In this document: piece by piece, positions 15,627-24,088 of the stretch
How positions within the stretch are numbered: position 1 is the stretch's first letter
Layout: each line of letters opens with the position of its first letter
Assembly (NCBI RefSeq): GCF_026339935.1
Contig: NZ_JAPEPX010000001.1
Coordinates: forward strand, 1,222,501 to 1,286,500
Source: Streptomyces sp. NBC_01551
GTDB taxonomy: Bacteria > Actinomycetota > Actinomycetes > Streptomycetales > Streptomycetaceae
Direction of reading: 5' to 3'
Length of the DNA: 64,000 bases
Program-made: the position numbers and the translations under genes
The notes under the pieces: generated by a model
What the model saw: the letters and a program-made list of their open reading frames with translations, nothing else
Database searches by the model: none
Told to the model about the DNA's origin: nothing

Positions 15627-17128
15627 ATGCGCCGCATTCGCTGGGGAGACGTGGTCCTGTCCGGGGTCTGCGCCGTGGGCTGGTCCCTGATCGTGATGGC
15701 GGCGGTGGCCGCGCTCGGGCTGCGGCTGCTGGGCGCCGACGCGGCGGGGGGCTCGCTGGGGGCGATGACCGCGGCGGTGGTGGTGCTGGCGGTGGGCGGA
15801 ACCGTGACGCCCTCGGGTGACGTCTCGGCCTTCGGGTCACCGGGGAGGCCGCCGAAACCTCCCTGGACGTCATGCCGTTGGGAGTCGCGCTGGCCGGGGC
15901 GCTGGTGCTGGCCGGCGTCTTCCTGCGCTCGCTGCGGGCCGGGGCGCCCGCCGGTGAGCTCGTGGCGCGGGCGGGGGTGGTGGCGGCGCTGTTCGTCGCC
16001 GCGGCGGGCGGGCCGGCGTGGGCCGGGCACGACGTGGTCACCCTGGACGGGGCCCGGCTGCCGGGAGCGGCGAGGGTGCCGGAGAAGGTGGAGATCCCCG
16101 GGATCGGGGACATCGGCGGGCTGCTCCCGGACCGCATCGGGGACCTGATCGAGACCCGGGCCCGGGTGGGGTTCTCCGTGGAGGCCGGGCCGACCCTGCT
16201 GGGCGCGGCGGTGTGGGTGGTGGCCGTACTGGCGGTGGCGCTGCTGGCCTCGCGGCGCGGTCCGGCGGCGTTCGCGCGGGTGCGGCCGGCGGTGTCGGCG
16301 GTGGTGGCGCTGCTGCTGGTCGCGGTCGCGGCCGGGCTCGCGGCGGCGGGGTGGGCTGCGGCCGGGGACGAGCGTCCGGGGCGGGTGCTGGGAGCCGCGC
16401 TGCTCGGGGCGCCGAACGGGAGCTGGACCGGGGTGCTGCTGGGGGCGTTCGTCCCGCTGTCCGGCCGGGCGTGGGGGGAGCCGGCGCGGCTGCTGCCGGA
16501 TCCGCTGGACGACGTACTGGGGGTGGCGGGGCGGGAGCCGGTGACGGTGGCGCGGCTCGCGGAGTACGACGAGCGGGTCTGGCTGCTGGTCGCGGGCGTG
16601 GGCCTGCTGATGCTGTACGCGGGGGTGCTGGCGGCCGTACGGACTCCGGGGCGCGGGATCCTGGGGTGCGCGGGGCGCCTCTCGGCGGTGACCGGCGTGA
16701 CGTTCGCGGCGCTGGTGTGGCTGACGGGCCTGTCGGCGGACGCCGCCCTGACGGTGCTCGGGGTGGACACGGTGGACGCCGGGGTGGAACTCCGCGGGGA
16801 CCCGGTGACGGCGCTCCTGACCGGCGCGGCGTGGGGCGCCGCGGCGGGGGCGACGGGCGCGGCCCTGACCCGCCGTCGCCGCCGGGCGGCCTGGTCGGCG
16901 CGGTCAGCCCCGAGCCCGGCCGCCTGGCCGAACCCGGCCAACCCACCCGCCCGTGGGCCGTACGGGCCGCCGCCGCCCGAGTGGGATCCTCCGCCCCTCG
17001 ATCCGGACGGGTCCTGGGACGTGACGATCACGGGCCTGCCGCCGAAGCCGCGTCGGCCCGCCCGACGCCCGCCCTTCACCCCGCCACCTCCCCCACCTCC
17101 GCCTCCCCCACCGCGTCCGCCGTCCTGA
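15627..17128 (+). pseudogene. Streptophobe-family membrane protein, apparent frameshift
   Basis: The N-terminal part (MRRIRWGDVVLSGVCAVGWSL, two hydrophobic segments, TPSGDVSAFG) is read in one frame from 15627. Everything after about 15835 is read in another frame (open to 17128), continuing TGEAAETSLDVMPLGVALAG with several more hydrophobic segments and a Pro-rich tail. One extra base near 15833-15842 would join both parts into a single protein of about 500 residues of the streptophobe type. Either a single-base deletion inactivated it, or the base is a sequencing error in a G+C-rich run. The downstream part could start alone at ATG 15872. Confidence 0.7.
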
Positions 17129-17275
17129 CCACCGCGTGACCGCCCCGACGGGGGCAGCGGCCGCCCTGGGCCAAGACGCGCGGGCGGGGCGGCGGGGAGG
17201 GTGTGGAGGCTCGGGCGTTCGCAGGGTGGGACGGGGGTCCGCCGCCGGGGGCGGGGAAGATACGGTGAGGTCACC

Positions 17276-18475
17276 ATGAGCGCTTCGCAGACCTCCGACG
17301 TCCCCACCCTCCTCGTCAAGATCTTCGGCAAGGACCGTCCCGGGATCACCGCCGGGCTGTTCGACACCCTCGCCGCCTACTCCGTCGATGTCGTCGACAT
17401 CGAGCAGGTCGTCACCCGCGGCCGCATCGTCCTGTGCGCCCTCGTCACCCAGCCCACCGCCAGCACGGAGGGTGAGCTGCGGGCCACCGTCCACAGCTGG
17501 GCCGAGTCGCTCAAGCTCCAGGCCGAGATCCTCTCCGGTACCGGCGACAACCGGCCGCGCGGCAGCGGCCGTTCCCACGTCACCGTGCTCGGCCACCCCC
17601 TGACCGCCGAGTCCACGGCGGCCATCGCCTCCCGGATCACCTCGACCGGCGGCAACATCGACCGTATCTTCCGGCTCGCGAAGTACCCGGTGACGGCGGT
17701 CGAGTTCGCCGTGTCCGGCACCGAGACCGGGCCGCTGCGCACCGCGCTGGCCACCGAGGCCGCGCACATCGGCGTCGACGTGGCCGTGGTGTCGGCGGGG
17801 CTGCACCGCCGGGCCCAGCGGCTCGTCGTGATGGACGTGGACTCGACCCTGATCCAGGACGAGGTCATCGAGCTGTTCGCGGCGCACGCCGGCTGCGAGG
17901 CCGAGGTCGCCGAGGTGACCGAGCGGGCCATGCGCGGCGAGCTGGACTTCGAGCAGTCGCTGCACGCCCGTGTGGCGCTGCTGGCCGGGCTCGACGCCTC
18001 CGTGGTGGACAAGGTGCGCGCCGAGGTGCGCCTGACGCCGGGCGCGCGGACCCTGATCCGTACCCTCAAGCGGCTCGGCTACCAGGTCGGTGTGGTCTCC
18101 GGCGGGTTCACCCAGGTGACGGACGACCTCCAGGAGCGGCTGGGGCTGGACTTCGCCTCCGCCAACACGCTGGAGATCGTGGACGGGAAGCTGACCGGCC
18201 GGGTCACCGGCGAGATCGTGGACCGGGCGGGCAAGGCCCGGCTGCTGCGCCGTTTCGCGGCGGAGGCCGGGGTGCCGCTGGACCAGACGGTGGCGATCGG
18301 CGACGGCGCCAATGACCTGGACATGCTGAACGCGGCCGGTCTGGGCGTGGCCTTCAACGCCAAGCCGGTGGTCCGCGAGGCCGCGCACACCGCCGTGAAC
18401 GTGCCGTTCCTGGACGCGGTGCTGTACCTGCTGGGGATCACCCGGGAAGAGGTCGAGGCCGCGGGCCTCACGTGA
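17276..18475 (+). CDS. serB: Phosphoserine phosphatase SerB with two ACT domains
   Basis: 399-residue enzyme that makes L-serine from phosphoserine. Two ACT-like regulatory domains (about 10-85, beginning LLVKIFGKDRPGITAGLFDTLA, and about 95-170, SHVTVLGHPLTAESTAAI) precede the HAD phosphatase domain. Its motifs are MDVDSTLIQDEVIELFA (nucleophile Asp), VVSGGFTQVT, and AIGDGANDLDML. The layout equals mycobacterial SerB2, in which the ACT domains give serine feedback. ATG 17276 follows GGTGAGG. A 17-bp terminator stem follows. Confidence 0.97.
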   Translation: MSASQTSDVPTLLVKIFGKDRPGITAGLFDTLAAYSVDVVDIEQVVTRGRIVLCALVTQPTASTEGELRATVHSWAESLKLQAEILSGTGDNRPRGSGRSHVTVLGHPLTAESTAAIASRITSTGGNIDRIFRLAKYPVTAVEFAVSGTETGPLRTALATEAAHIGVDVAVVSAGLHRRAQRLVVMDVDSTLIQDEVIELFAAHAGCEAEVAEVTERAMRGELDFEQSLHARVALLAGLDASVVDKVRAEVRLTPGARTLIRTLKRLGYQVGVVSGGFTQVTDDLQERLGLDFASANTLEIVDGKLTGRVTGEIVDRAGKARLLRRFAAEAGVPLDQTVAIGDGANDLDMLNAAGLGVAFNAKPVVREAAHTAVNVPFLDAVLYLLGITREEVEAAGLT

Positions 18476-18505
18476 CCCGCAGCCCCCGCGTCCCGCGCGC
18501 GTACA

Positions 18506-18548
18506 GAGGACGGGCCCCGGCGGATCATCCGCGCCGGGGCCCGTCCTC
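18506..18548. terminator. Terminator hairpin, 17-bp stem
   Basis: 18506-18522 pairs perfectly with 18532-18548 around a 9-nt loop, between convergent serB and the SixA-like gene. Confidence 0.88.
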
Positions 18549-18591
18549 GTAGGCATGCGCTAGGCATGCGGTGGGCATCCGTCGGTGCCGG

Positions 18592-19113
18592 TCAGTGTTC
18601 CTTGGGCGTCCAGTAGTCCAGCAGCGTGCCGACCCCGTGCTCCAGCGACTTCCACGAGCCGGTGAAGGAGACGATCGCGAGCGCCGCGGTCGGGAAGCCG
18701 GTGCGGTGCATTCTCTTCGCGGTGTCCGCCTCGGCGCGCCCGGCCAGGGCGTCGGCGAGGGCGTGCATGCCGGGGTTGTGGCCGATGACGAGGAGGTCGC
18801 GGACCTCGTCCGAGGTCTCGTTCAGCAGGGCGATGAGTTCGCCCAGCGAGGCGTCGTACAGCCTCTCCTCGTAGTGGGTCTTCGGCCGGTGCGGCAGTTC
18901 CTGGACGGCGAGCTTCCAGGTTTCGCGGGTACGGGCGGCGGTGGAGCAGAGGGCCAGGTCGAAGGCGATGCCGGTCTCGGCCAGCTTCAGACCGACGGCC
19001 GGCGCGTCCTTGCGGCCTCGCTCCGCCAGCGGGCGTTCGTGGTCGGCCACCTCGGGCCAGTCGGCCTTGGCGTGCCGGAGGAGGACGATCCTGCGGGGTG
19101 TGTCGGCGCTCAT
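18592..19113 (-). CDS. SixA-like histidine phosphatase
   Basis: 173-residue member of the histidine phosphatase (phosphoglycerate-mutase-like) superfamily. The RHG-type motif is IVLLRHAKADWPE at the N-terminus; the second catalytic histidine is in LLVIGHNPGMHALAD, with ALCSTAARTRETW between. SixA removes phosphate from phosphohistidine in E. coli; actinobacterial members are annotated by similarity only. It is divergent from nothing; the 76-residue secreted ORF follows upstream on the same strand. Confidence 0.9.
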   Translation of the reverse strand: MSADTPRRIVLLRHAKADWPEVADHERPLAERGRKDAPAVGLKLAETGIAFDLALCSTAARTRETWKLAVQELPHRPKTHYEERLYDASLGELIALLNETSDEVRDLLVIGHNPGMHALADALAGRAEADTAKRMHRTGFPTAALAIVSFTGSWKSLEHGVGTLLDYWTPKEH

Positions 19114-19188
19114 GACCCCCAGCTTCGCACGAATTGAGCCACGGGGCCCGGGGTGTTGGGGTGCTCGTACGGCGGGATCCGGAGCGGA

Positions 19189-19419
19189 TCAGCCGACGAC
19201 GCGGAGCAGCTGTTCGGTGACCTGGAGCAGCGCGGAGACCTCGCCGGTGGCGGCGTGGGCCTCGGTCGATCCGGCGAGGAGGAGAAGCAGGAGCCCGAAC
19301 GCGAGCGCGGGCAGGGCCAGCGCCCACCAGTGCAGCCGGGCGTTCGCGCCGGCGGCGGCCGGGCGGTGGCGGGAGGGGACGGCGGTCGGGAAGTGGCGGG
19401 TGTGCGTGGGGGCCGACAT
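19189..19419 (-). CDS. Small membrane or secreted protein of unknown function
   Basis: 76 residues with a hydrophobic core ALALPALAFGLLLLLLAG (about 33-50) ending in an AHA-A signal-cleavage-like site, then an acidic helix. A start at ATG 19419 places a basic N-terminal stretch before the membrane segment. A 24-bp perfect palindrome sits 40-63 bp upstream. I do not recognise the family. Confidence 0.65.
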   Translation of the reverse strand: MSAPTHTRHFPTAVPSRHRPAAAGANARLHWWALALPALAFGLLLLLLAGSTEAHAATGEVSALLQVTEQLLRVVG

Positions 19420-19458
19420 GGCCGCCTCCGTGGGTGTTCGGGCGGGACTGGCTCGCTG

Positions 19459-19482
19459 GCTTCGAATCTATGGATTCGAAGC
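19459..19482. promoter_or_regulatory. Perfect palindrome in promoter position
   Basis: GCTTCGAATC-TATG-GATTCGAAGC is a 10-bp perfect inverted repeat. It lies upstream of the reverse-strand 76-residue gene, where an operator would be expected. It is A+T-richer than its surroundings and not followed by a T-run, so it is less likely to be a terminator. Confidence 0.55.
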
Positions 19483-19533
19483 GGCGGCTCCCATCCGGGG
19501 GACACCCCAGTTCTCCCTGAGCCTTGCCCCCTA

Positions 19534-19563
19534 GGGGTTGGTGGGGTTAGCCCTACCAACCCC
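19534..19563. terminator. Terminator hairpin behind the MFS/SGM_5486 unit
   Basis: GGGGTTGGT (19534-19542) pairs with ACCAACCCC (19555-19563), with a further inner GGG/CCC pairing. It lies 14 bp past the stop of the reverse-strand 39-residue gene. Confidence 0.75.
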
Positions 19564-19576
19564 GGGGGGCCTTCCG

Positions 19577-19696
19577 TCAGGGGGAGGCGAGCGTCGCGAT
19601 GACGGAGATGATCACGGTCACGACGAGCATCGCGCCGAGCACGAGGCTGAGCTTCTTGTGGCTGTCCTGCGGGTTCGGATCAAGTACGGGCGACAT
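19577..19696 (-). CDS. SGM_5486-type small transporter-associated protein
   Basis: 39 residues: a short polar N-terminus (MSPVLDPNPQDSHKK) and one membrane helix (LSLVLGAMLVVTVIISVIA). It is the kind of tiny protein that accompanies an MFS transporter in Streptomyces. It lies 5 bp behind the MFS stop codon, and its ribosome site GAGGAA overlaps that stop. Function unknown; an accessory or stabilising subunit of the transporter is an inference from the conserved pairing. Confidence 0.8.
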   Translation of the reverse strand: MSPVLDPNPQDSHKKLSLVLGAMLVVTVIISVIATLASP

Positions 19697-19701
19697 GTTC
19701 C

Positions 19702-21024
19702 TCAGTCTCGCACGCCGCATTCGCCCTCGATCGTGCGGTCCCGGCCCGCGAGCACACCGAGCGCGATCTGCGGGACGAGCAGGCAGGCCATCACCACGAG
19801 GGGCAGGTCCCAGCCGCCGCTGTGCTGGTAGAGGGTGCCGATGAGGATCGGTCCGGGGATGGAGATGAGGTAGCCGGTGCTCTGGGCGAAGGCGGAGAGC
19901 TTGACGACGCCGGCCGGGGACTTGGCGCGCAGCCCGATCATCGTGATGACGAGGGGGAAGGCGCAGTTGGAGATGCCGAGGAGGAGCGCCCAGGCCCAGG
20001 CGCCCGCGGCGGGGGCGAGGTAGAGCCCGAGGTAGCCGGCGAGGCCGAAGAGGCCGAGGGTGACGGCGATGGGGCCCTGGTTGCGCATCCGGCCGGCGAG
20101 GCCCGGGATGACGAAGGCCAGGGGCACGCCCATGACCATGGTGACGGCGAGCAGGACGCCGGCCGTCCCGGCGGAGACGCCCGCGTCGCGGAAGATCTGC
20201 GGGAGCCAGCCCATGGTGACGTAGGCGCCGGTGGCCTGGAGGCCGAAGTAGCAGGCCAGGGCCCAGGCGGTACGGCTGCGCACGACGCGCGGGCCGGAGT
20301 CCGCCCGTACGGCCGGGGCCGGGGCGGCGGGCGAAGCGGCCTCGGCGGCGGCCCGCTCGCGGCGGCTCACCGCGGCGACGGGCAGCCACGGCAGTACGGC
20401 GGCCAGCGCGAGGACGGCCCAGATCAGCAGGCCGGTGCGCCAGCTGCCGCCGAGGGCGGAGGTCAGCGGGACGGTCGCGGCGGCGGCGAGCGAGGTGCCG
20501 GCGGCCAGGGCCATGGAGTAGAGGCCGGTCATGGTGCCGACCCGGTCGGGGAACCAGCGCTTGACGATGACCGGGAGCAGCACGTTGGTCAGGGCTATGC
20601 CGGCCAGGGACAGGGCGCTGGCGGCGAGGAACCCCGCGGCGTTGGACGCGAACGGCCGGATCAGCAGGCCGGCGGCGATCGCGGCCATGCCGGCGCAGAC
20701 GACGGCGGCCGGGCCGAAGCGGCGGGAGAGCCGGGGCGCGGTGACGCCGAAGACGGCGAAGCAGAGCGTGGGGACGGAGGTGATCAGTCCGGCGACGGTG
20801 CCGCTCATGCCGAGGCCGGTGCGGGTCTCCTCGAAGAGCGCGCCGAGGCTGGTGATGGCGGGCCGCAGGTTGAGGGCGGCGAGCACGATGCCGACGATGA
20901 GGACCGGGCCGAGCCACGCGGGTTGCCGGGCCGCGGCGGCGGGGACGGGGACGCGGGCGGGCCGCGAGGGCTCCGTGCGCGGGGCCCTCGGCCGGTTCAG
21001 TGTCTGGATTTCATCGTCGAGCAT
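19702..21024 (-). CDS. MFS transporter, CynX/NimT type
   Basis: 440-residue 12-helix major facilitator. The first helix region carries LIVGIVLAALNLRPAITSLG, the hallmark of the CynX/NimT (cyanate/2-nitroimidazole) group, and a long cytoplasmic Ala/Arg-rich loop separates the halves (about 205-230). Divergently transcribed from a FadR-type repressor gene across a 70-bp promoter region with two overlapping inverted repeats. The substrate is not deducible; export of a toxic organic compound is typical for the group. Confidence 0.92.
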   Translation of the reverse strand: MLDDEIQTLNRPRAPRTEPSRPARVPVPAAAARQPAWLGPVLIVGIVLAALNLRPAITSLGALFEETRTGLGMSGTVAGLITSVPTLCFAVFGVTAPRLSRRFGPAAVVCAGMAAIAAGLLIRPFASNAAGFLAASALSLAGIALTNVLLPVIVKRWFPDRVGTMTGLYSMALAAGTSLAAAATVPLTSALGGSWRTGLLIWAVLALAAVLPWLPVAAVSRRERAAAEAASPAAPAPAVRADSGPRVVRSRTAWALACYFGLQATGAYVTMGWLPQIFRDAGVSAGTAGVLLAVTMVMGVPLAFVIPGLAGRMRNQGPIAVTLGLFGLAGYLGLYLAPAAGAWAWALLLGISNCAFPLVITMIGLRAKSPAGVVKLSAFAQSTGYLISIPGPILIGTLYQHSGGWDLPLVVMACLLVPQIALGVLAGRDRTIEGECGVRD

Positions 21025-21037
21025 TCAGCCATCATAG

Positions 21038-21064
21038 AATCATGGGATGATTGGTTGTCCAATC
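21038..21064. promoter_or_regulatory. Overlapping operator-like palindromes
   Basis: AATCAT-GGG-ATGATT (21038-21052) overlaps GATTGG-TTGT-CCAATC (21049-21064). The second matches the general shape of FadR/GntR sites (TGG-N4/5-CCA). Both lie between the divergent MFS and GntR genes, 14-56 bp from either start codon, well placed for mutual repression. Confidence 0.75.
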
Positions 21065-21094
21065 GTCTGACGGTTCCGGAGAGGACCCGCACCC

Positions 21095-21766
21095 ATGCCG
21101 CTGACCTCGCCCCGGCGATCCGCGCTCGTCGACCAGGTGATCGCCCAGCTCAGGAATCAGATCACCTCCGGCGAGTGGCCGGTCGGCTCCCGCATCCCCA
21201 CCGAGCCGGAGCTGGTGGAGCTGCTGGGCGTCGCCCGCAACACCGTGCGGGAGGCCGTCCGGGCCCTCGCGCACAACGGGCTGCTCGACATCCGCCAGGG
21301 CTCGGGCACGTACGTGCTGGCCACCAGCGAGCTGGCCGGGGTGATGCACCGCCGTTTCGCCGGGGCCGATCCCCGCGACATCGCGGAGCTGCGCTCGACG
21401 CTGGAGTCCTCGGCGGCGCGGCTCGCGGCCGAGCGCCGCAGCGCGCGGGACCTCGTACAGCTGGACGCGCTGCTGGCCCGGCGCGAGGAGGCGTGGGAGA
21501 GCGGGGACGCCGAGCGGTTCGTCGCGGCGGACGTGGCGCTGCACATGGCGGTGGTGGCCGCCTCGCACAACGAGGTGCTGATCGAGCTGTACGCGGACCT
21601 CGGCGACCTGGTGGCGGACTGGCTGCGCACGGACGTCGGCACGGTGCTGGATCCCGCCTCACACGTGGACCACGCCCGGCTGATCGAGGCGGTCCGGCGC
21701 GGGGACGCGGACGCGGCGGCCTCGGAGGCCGCGGGCTACCCGTTCGTCTGCCTGGGCAGGGGCTGA
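21095..21766 (+). CDS. FadR-subfamily GntR transcriptional regulator
   Basis: 223-residue repressor. The N-terminal winged helix (residues about 10-75) contains GEWPVGSRIPTEPELVELLGVARNTVREAVRALAHNGLL and RQGSGTYV. The C-terminal all-helical FCD ligand domain contains ELRSTLESSAARLAAERR and metal-site-like residues D-x-A-L-H (VAADVALHMAVV) and H in PASHVDHARLIEA. It probably controls the adjacent MFS gene and itself in response to a small carboxylate. Confidence 0.93.
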   Translation: MPLTSPRRSALVDQVIAQLRNQITSGEWPVGSRIPTEPELVELLGVARNTVREAVRALAHNGLLDIRQGSGTYVLATSELAGVMHRRFAGADPRDIAELRSTLESSAARLAAERRSARDLVQLDALLARREEAWESGDAERFVAADVALHMAVVAASHNEVLIELYADLGDLVADWLRTDVGTVLDPASHVDHARLIEAVRRGDADAAASEAAGYPFVCLGRG

Positions 21767-21773
21767 AGGAGCC

Positions 21774-22265
21774 TCAGGGCCGCTCGTGGGTCACCCAGGC
21801 CGAGCGGACCTCCTTCCAGCAGCGGCCGGTGAGCTCGACCCGGCCGGCGGGTCCGACGGCGACGGCGGCGCCGTCCCCGTCCACGTCCCACCAGCGGTCG
21901 CACTCCACGTGCAGCCGGATCAGGTCGGTCTCGGGGTAGCTGTTGTGGCAGTACGACGTCACCCGCGAGCCCTCGATCTCGGTGTCGCAGTCGGCGCCGA
22001 AGAGCTCCCGGGCGGCGCGCGGCGCGGGCTGTACGGGCGGCTCGGCGGGAATCTCCGCCAGGTCCACGACGGCCCGGTCGCCCGCGACCCGGTCCCCCGC
22101 CACCCAGTCCCCCGCGATCCGGTCGCCCGCGGCCCGGTCCCCGGCGGCCCAGTCCCCAGCCGCCCGGTCCCCCGGGGCCTGCGCGACGGCTCCGGGGATC
22201 AGGAATCCGGTGAGAACCATCGAGGTGACCAGCAGCGATACCGCCCGGCTCCGCCTCGCGCGCAC
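21774..22265 (-). CDS. Secreted protein with AGD[R/W]x pentapeptide repeats
   Basis: 163-residue predicted exported protein. Signal peptide ARRSRAVSLLVTSMVLTGFLIPGAVA (cut near AVA-QA), then seven tandem pentapeptides of the form AGDRA/AGDWA/AGDRI. A globular C-terminal domain with four cysteines (DCDTEIEGSRVTSYCHNSY, HVECDRWWD, GRCWKE) follows, suggesting two disulfides. Start GTG 22265 has a strong GGAGGAGG site 7 bp away; longer starts lack one. Family not recognised. Confidence 0.78.
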   Translation of the reverse strand: MRARRSRAVSLLVTSMVLTGFLIPGAVAQAPGDRAAGDWAAGDRAAGDRIAGDWVAGDRVAGDRAVVDLAEIPAEPPVQPAPRAARELFGADCDTEIEGSRVTSYCHNSYPETDLIRLHVECDRWWDVDGDGAAVAVGPAGRVELTGRCWKEVRSAWVTHERP

Positions 22266-22402
22266 TCCCGTACCTCCTCCCCGCAGGAGCCGGGAAGATC
22301 CCGACGAGGTCAGTTTGCAGGCAAATGTCCGCCATTTCGACTCGGGAAGATCCCGTCGGGCGGCGAACATCCGATCGACCGTTCGGGCTCGCTCCCCGAA
22401 AA

Positions 22403-22447
22403 CGGCGGCGGCCGCGCCTCCCGGAAGGGGAAGCGCGGCCGCCGCCG
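22403..22447 (-). terminator. Terminator behind fabI
   Basis: 15-bp perfect stem (22403-22417 with 22433-22447) followed on the reverse strand by GTTTTCGG. It lies 21 bp after the fabI stop and inside the 5' leader of the downstream secreted-protein gene. Confidence 0.85.
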
Positions 22448-22467
22448 TACGGAGTCGGGGCCCTGGA

Positions 22468-23238
22468 TCAGGCACCCATCGCGTGCAGGCCGCCGTCCAC
22501 GTGGACGATCTCGCCGGTGGTCTTCGGGAACCAGTCCGACAGCAGGGCCACGACGCCCTTGCCCGCCGGCTCCGGGTCGCTCATGTCCCACTCCAGCATG
22601 GAGCGCGAGTTCCAGACGTCCGCCAGCTCCGAGAAGCCCGGGATGGACTTCGCGGCCATCGAGCCGATCGGGCCGGCCGAGACCAGGTTGCAGCGGATGT
22701 TCTCCTTGCCCAGGTCGCGGGCGAGGTAGCGGCTGGTGGCCTCCAGCGCGGCCTTGGCCGGGCCCATCCAGTCGTACTGCGGCCAGGCGAACTGCGCGTC
22801 GAAGGTGAGGCCGACGACGGCCGCGCCCTCCGCCGGGAACAGCGGCTTGCAGGCCATGGTCAGCGACTTCAGCGAGAACGCCGAGACGTGCATGGCGGTG
22901 GCCACGGACTCGAACGGGGTGTTCAGGAAGTTGCCGCCGAGGGCGTCCTGCGGCGCGAAGCCGATCGAGTGGACGACGCCGTCGAGGCCCCCGAGCTCGT
23001 CACGGACGAGACCCTCCAGGCGGGCCAGGTGCTCGTCGTTGGTGACGTCGAGCTCGATCACCTTGACCGGCTTGGGCAGCTTCTTGGCGATGCGCTCGGT
23101 CAGCGTCGGGCGCGGGAACGCCGTCAGGATGACCTCGGCGCCCTGCTCCTGGGCCAGCTTGGCGGTGTGGAAGGCGATGGACGACTCCATCAGCACACCC
23201 GTGATGAGGATGCGCTTGCCGTCGAGAATTCCGCTCAT
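22468..23238 (-). CDS. fabI: Enoyl-[acyl-carrier-protein] reductase (NADH)
   Basis: 256-residue FabI/InhA-type SDR carrying out the last reduction of each fatty-acid elongation round. It starts MSGILDGKRILITGVLMESSIAFHTA. It has the atypical SDR Tyr/Lys arrangement Y-x6-K (PQYDWMGPAKAALEATSRYLA) after TFDAQFAWPQYDWM, and AAKSIPGF for substrate binding. It follows fabG by 5 bp, the same gene order as mycobacterial fabG1-inhA. InhA-like enzymes are the isoniazid/triclosan target class. Confidence 0.96.
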   Translation of the reverse strand: MSGILDGKRILITGVLMESSIAFHTAKLAQEQGAEVILTAFPRPTLTERIAKKLPKPVKVIELDVTNDEHLARLEGLVRDELGGLDGVVHSIGFAPQDALGGNFLNTPFESVATAMHVSAFSLKSLTMACKPLFPAEGAAVVGLTFDAQFAWPQYDWMGPAKAALEATSRYLARDLGKENIRCNLVSAGPIGSMAAKSIPGFSELADVWNSRSMLEWDMSDPEPAGKGVVALLSDWFPKTTGEIVHVDGGLHAMGA

Positions 23239-23243
23239 GGTGA

Positions 23244-23963
23244 TCAGTGACCCATGCCCAATCCGCCGTCAACGGGAATGACGGCTCCGGTGATGTACGC
23301 GGCGTCGTCGGACGCCAGGAAGCTCACGGCTGCCGCGATCTCCTCGGGCTGCGCGTAACGGGCCAGCGGCACCTGGGCCACGATGGCCGCACGCTGCTCG
23401 TCGGTGAGCACCTTCGTCATGTCGGTGTCCACGAACCCGGGGGCGACCACGTTGAACGTGATGTTGCGGGAGCCCAGCTCACGGGCCAGCGAACGGGCGA
23501 AGCCGACCAGCGCCGCCTTGGAGGCGGCGTAGTTGGACTGGCCGCCCGCGCCCAGCAGGCCGACGACCGAGGAGATCAGGACGACGCGGCCCTTCTTGGC
23601 ACGGAGCATGCCGCGGTTCGCGCGCTTGACCACCCGGAAGGTGCCGGTGAGGTTGGTGTCGACGACCGACGCGAAGTCCTCCTCGGACATGCGCATCAGC
23701 AGCGTGTCCTTGGTGATGCCGGCGTTGGCCACCAGCACCTCCACCGCTCCGTGCTTGTCCTCGATCTCCTTGTAGGCCTGCTCCACCTGCTCGGAGTCCG
23801 TGATGTCGCAGCGGACGGCCAGCACACCGCGCTCGGTGAGCTCCTGCGGCGGCTCGCCGGACCGGTACGTGATCGCGACCTTGTCTCCGGCCTCCGCGAA
23901 GGCTCGGGCGATGGCGAGGCCGATGCCCCGGTTTCCTCCGGTGACGAGAACCGAGCGGCTCAA
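23244..23963 (-). CDS. fabG: 3-oxoacyl-[acyl-carrier-protein] reductase
   Basis: 239-residue NADPH-dependent SDR that reduces beta-ketoacyl-ACP. Motifs: VTGGNRGIGLAIA, VANAGITKDTL, ISSVVGLLGAGGQSNYAASKAALVGF, PGFVDTDMTK, ending GGLGMGH. The start is TTG 23963 behind AAAGGG at 7 bp; no ATG or GTG fits better. Operon with fabI. Upstream are a perfect ACCTATAGGT palindrome (24001-24010) and the divergent tldD gene. Confidence 0.95.
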   Translation of the reverse strand: MSRSVLVTGGNRGIGLAIARAFAEAGDKVAITYRSGEPPQELTERGVLAVRCDITDSEQVEQAYKEIEDKHGAVEVLVANAGITKDTLLMRMSEEDFASVVDTNLTGTFRVVKRANRGMLRAKKGRVVLISSVVGLLGAGGQSNYAASKAALVGFARSLARELGSRNITFNVVAPGFVDTDMTKVLTDEQRAAIVAQVPLARYAQPEEIAAAVSFLASDDAAYITGAVIPVDGGLGMGH

Positions 23964-24000
23964 CAGATCACCCTTTCGCTTGGCGGTATGAGTACCGAAA

Positions 24001-24088
24001 ACCTATAGGTCTTGTCCGCCATACAAAGAATCCGGCTCCGACAGGGCCTCGCGACGGGCTCTGTCGAGTCCCTACAGAAAGATGTAGG
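24001..24088. promoter_or_regulatory. fabG/tldD divergent promoter region with two palindromes
   Basis: Perfect 10-bp palindrome ACCTATAGGT (24001-24010) and inverted repeat CCTACA-6 nt-TGTAGG (24071-24088). The first is placed 38 bp upstream of fabG and includes a TATAGG -10-like hexamer on the reverse strand. The second lies 61 bp before the tldD start. Either may be an operator. Confidence 0.45.

Noticed and set aside
15872..17128. Independent complete gene starting at ATG 15872
   Set aside because: Not excluded, but the clean match of the upstream frame to the same protein family and the lack of a ribosome site favour one frameshifted gene.
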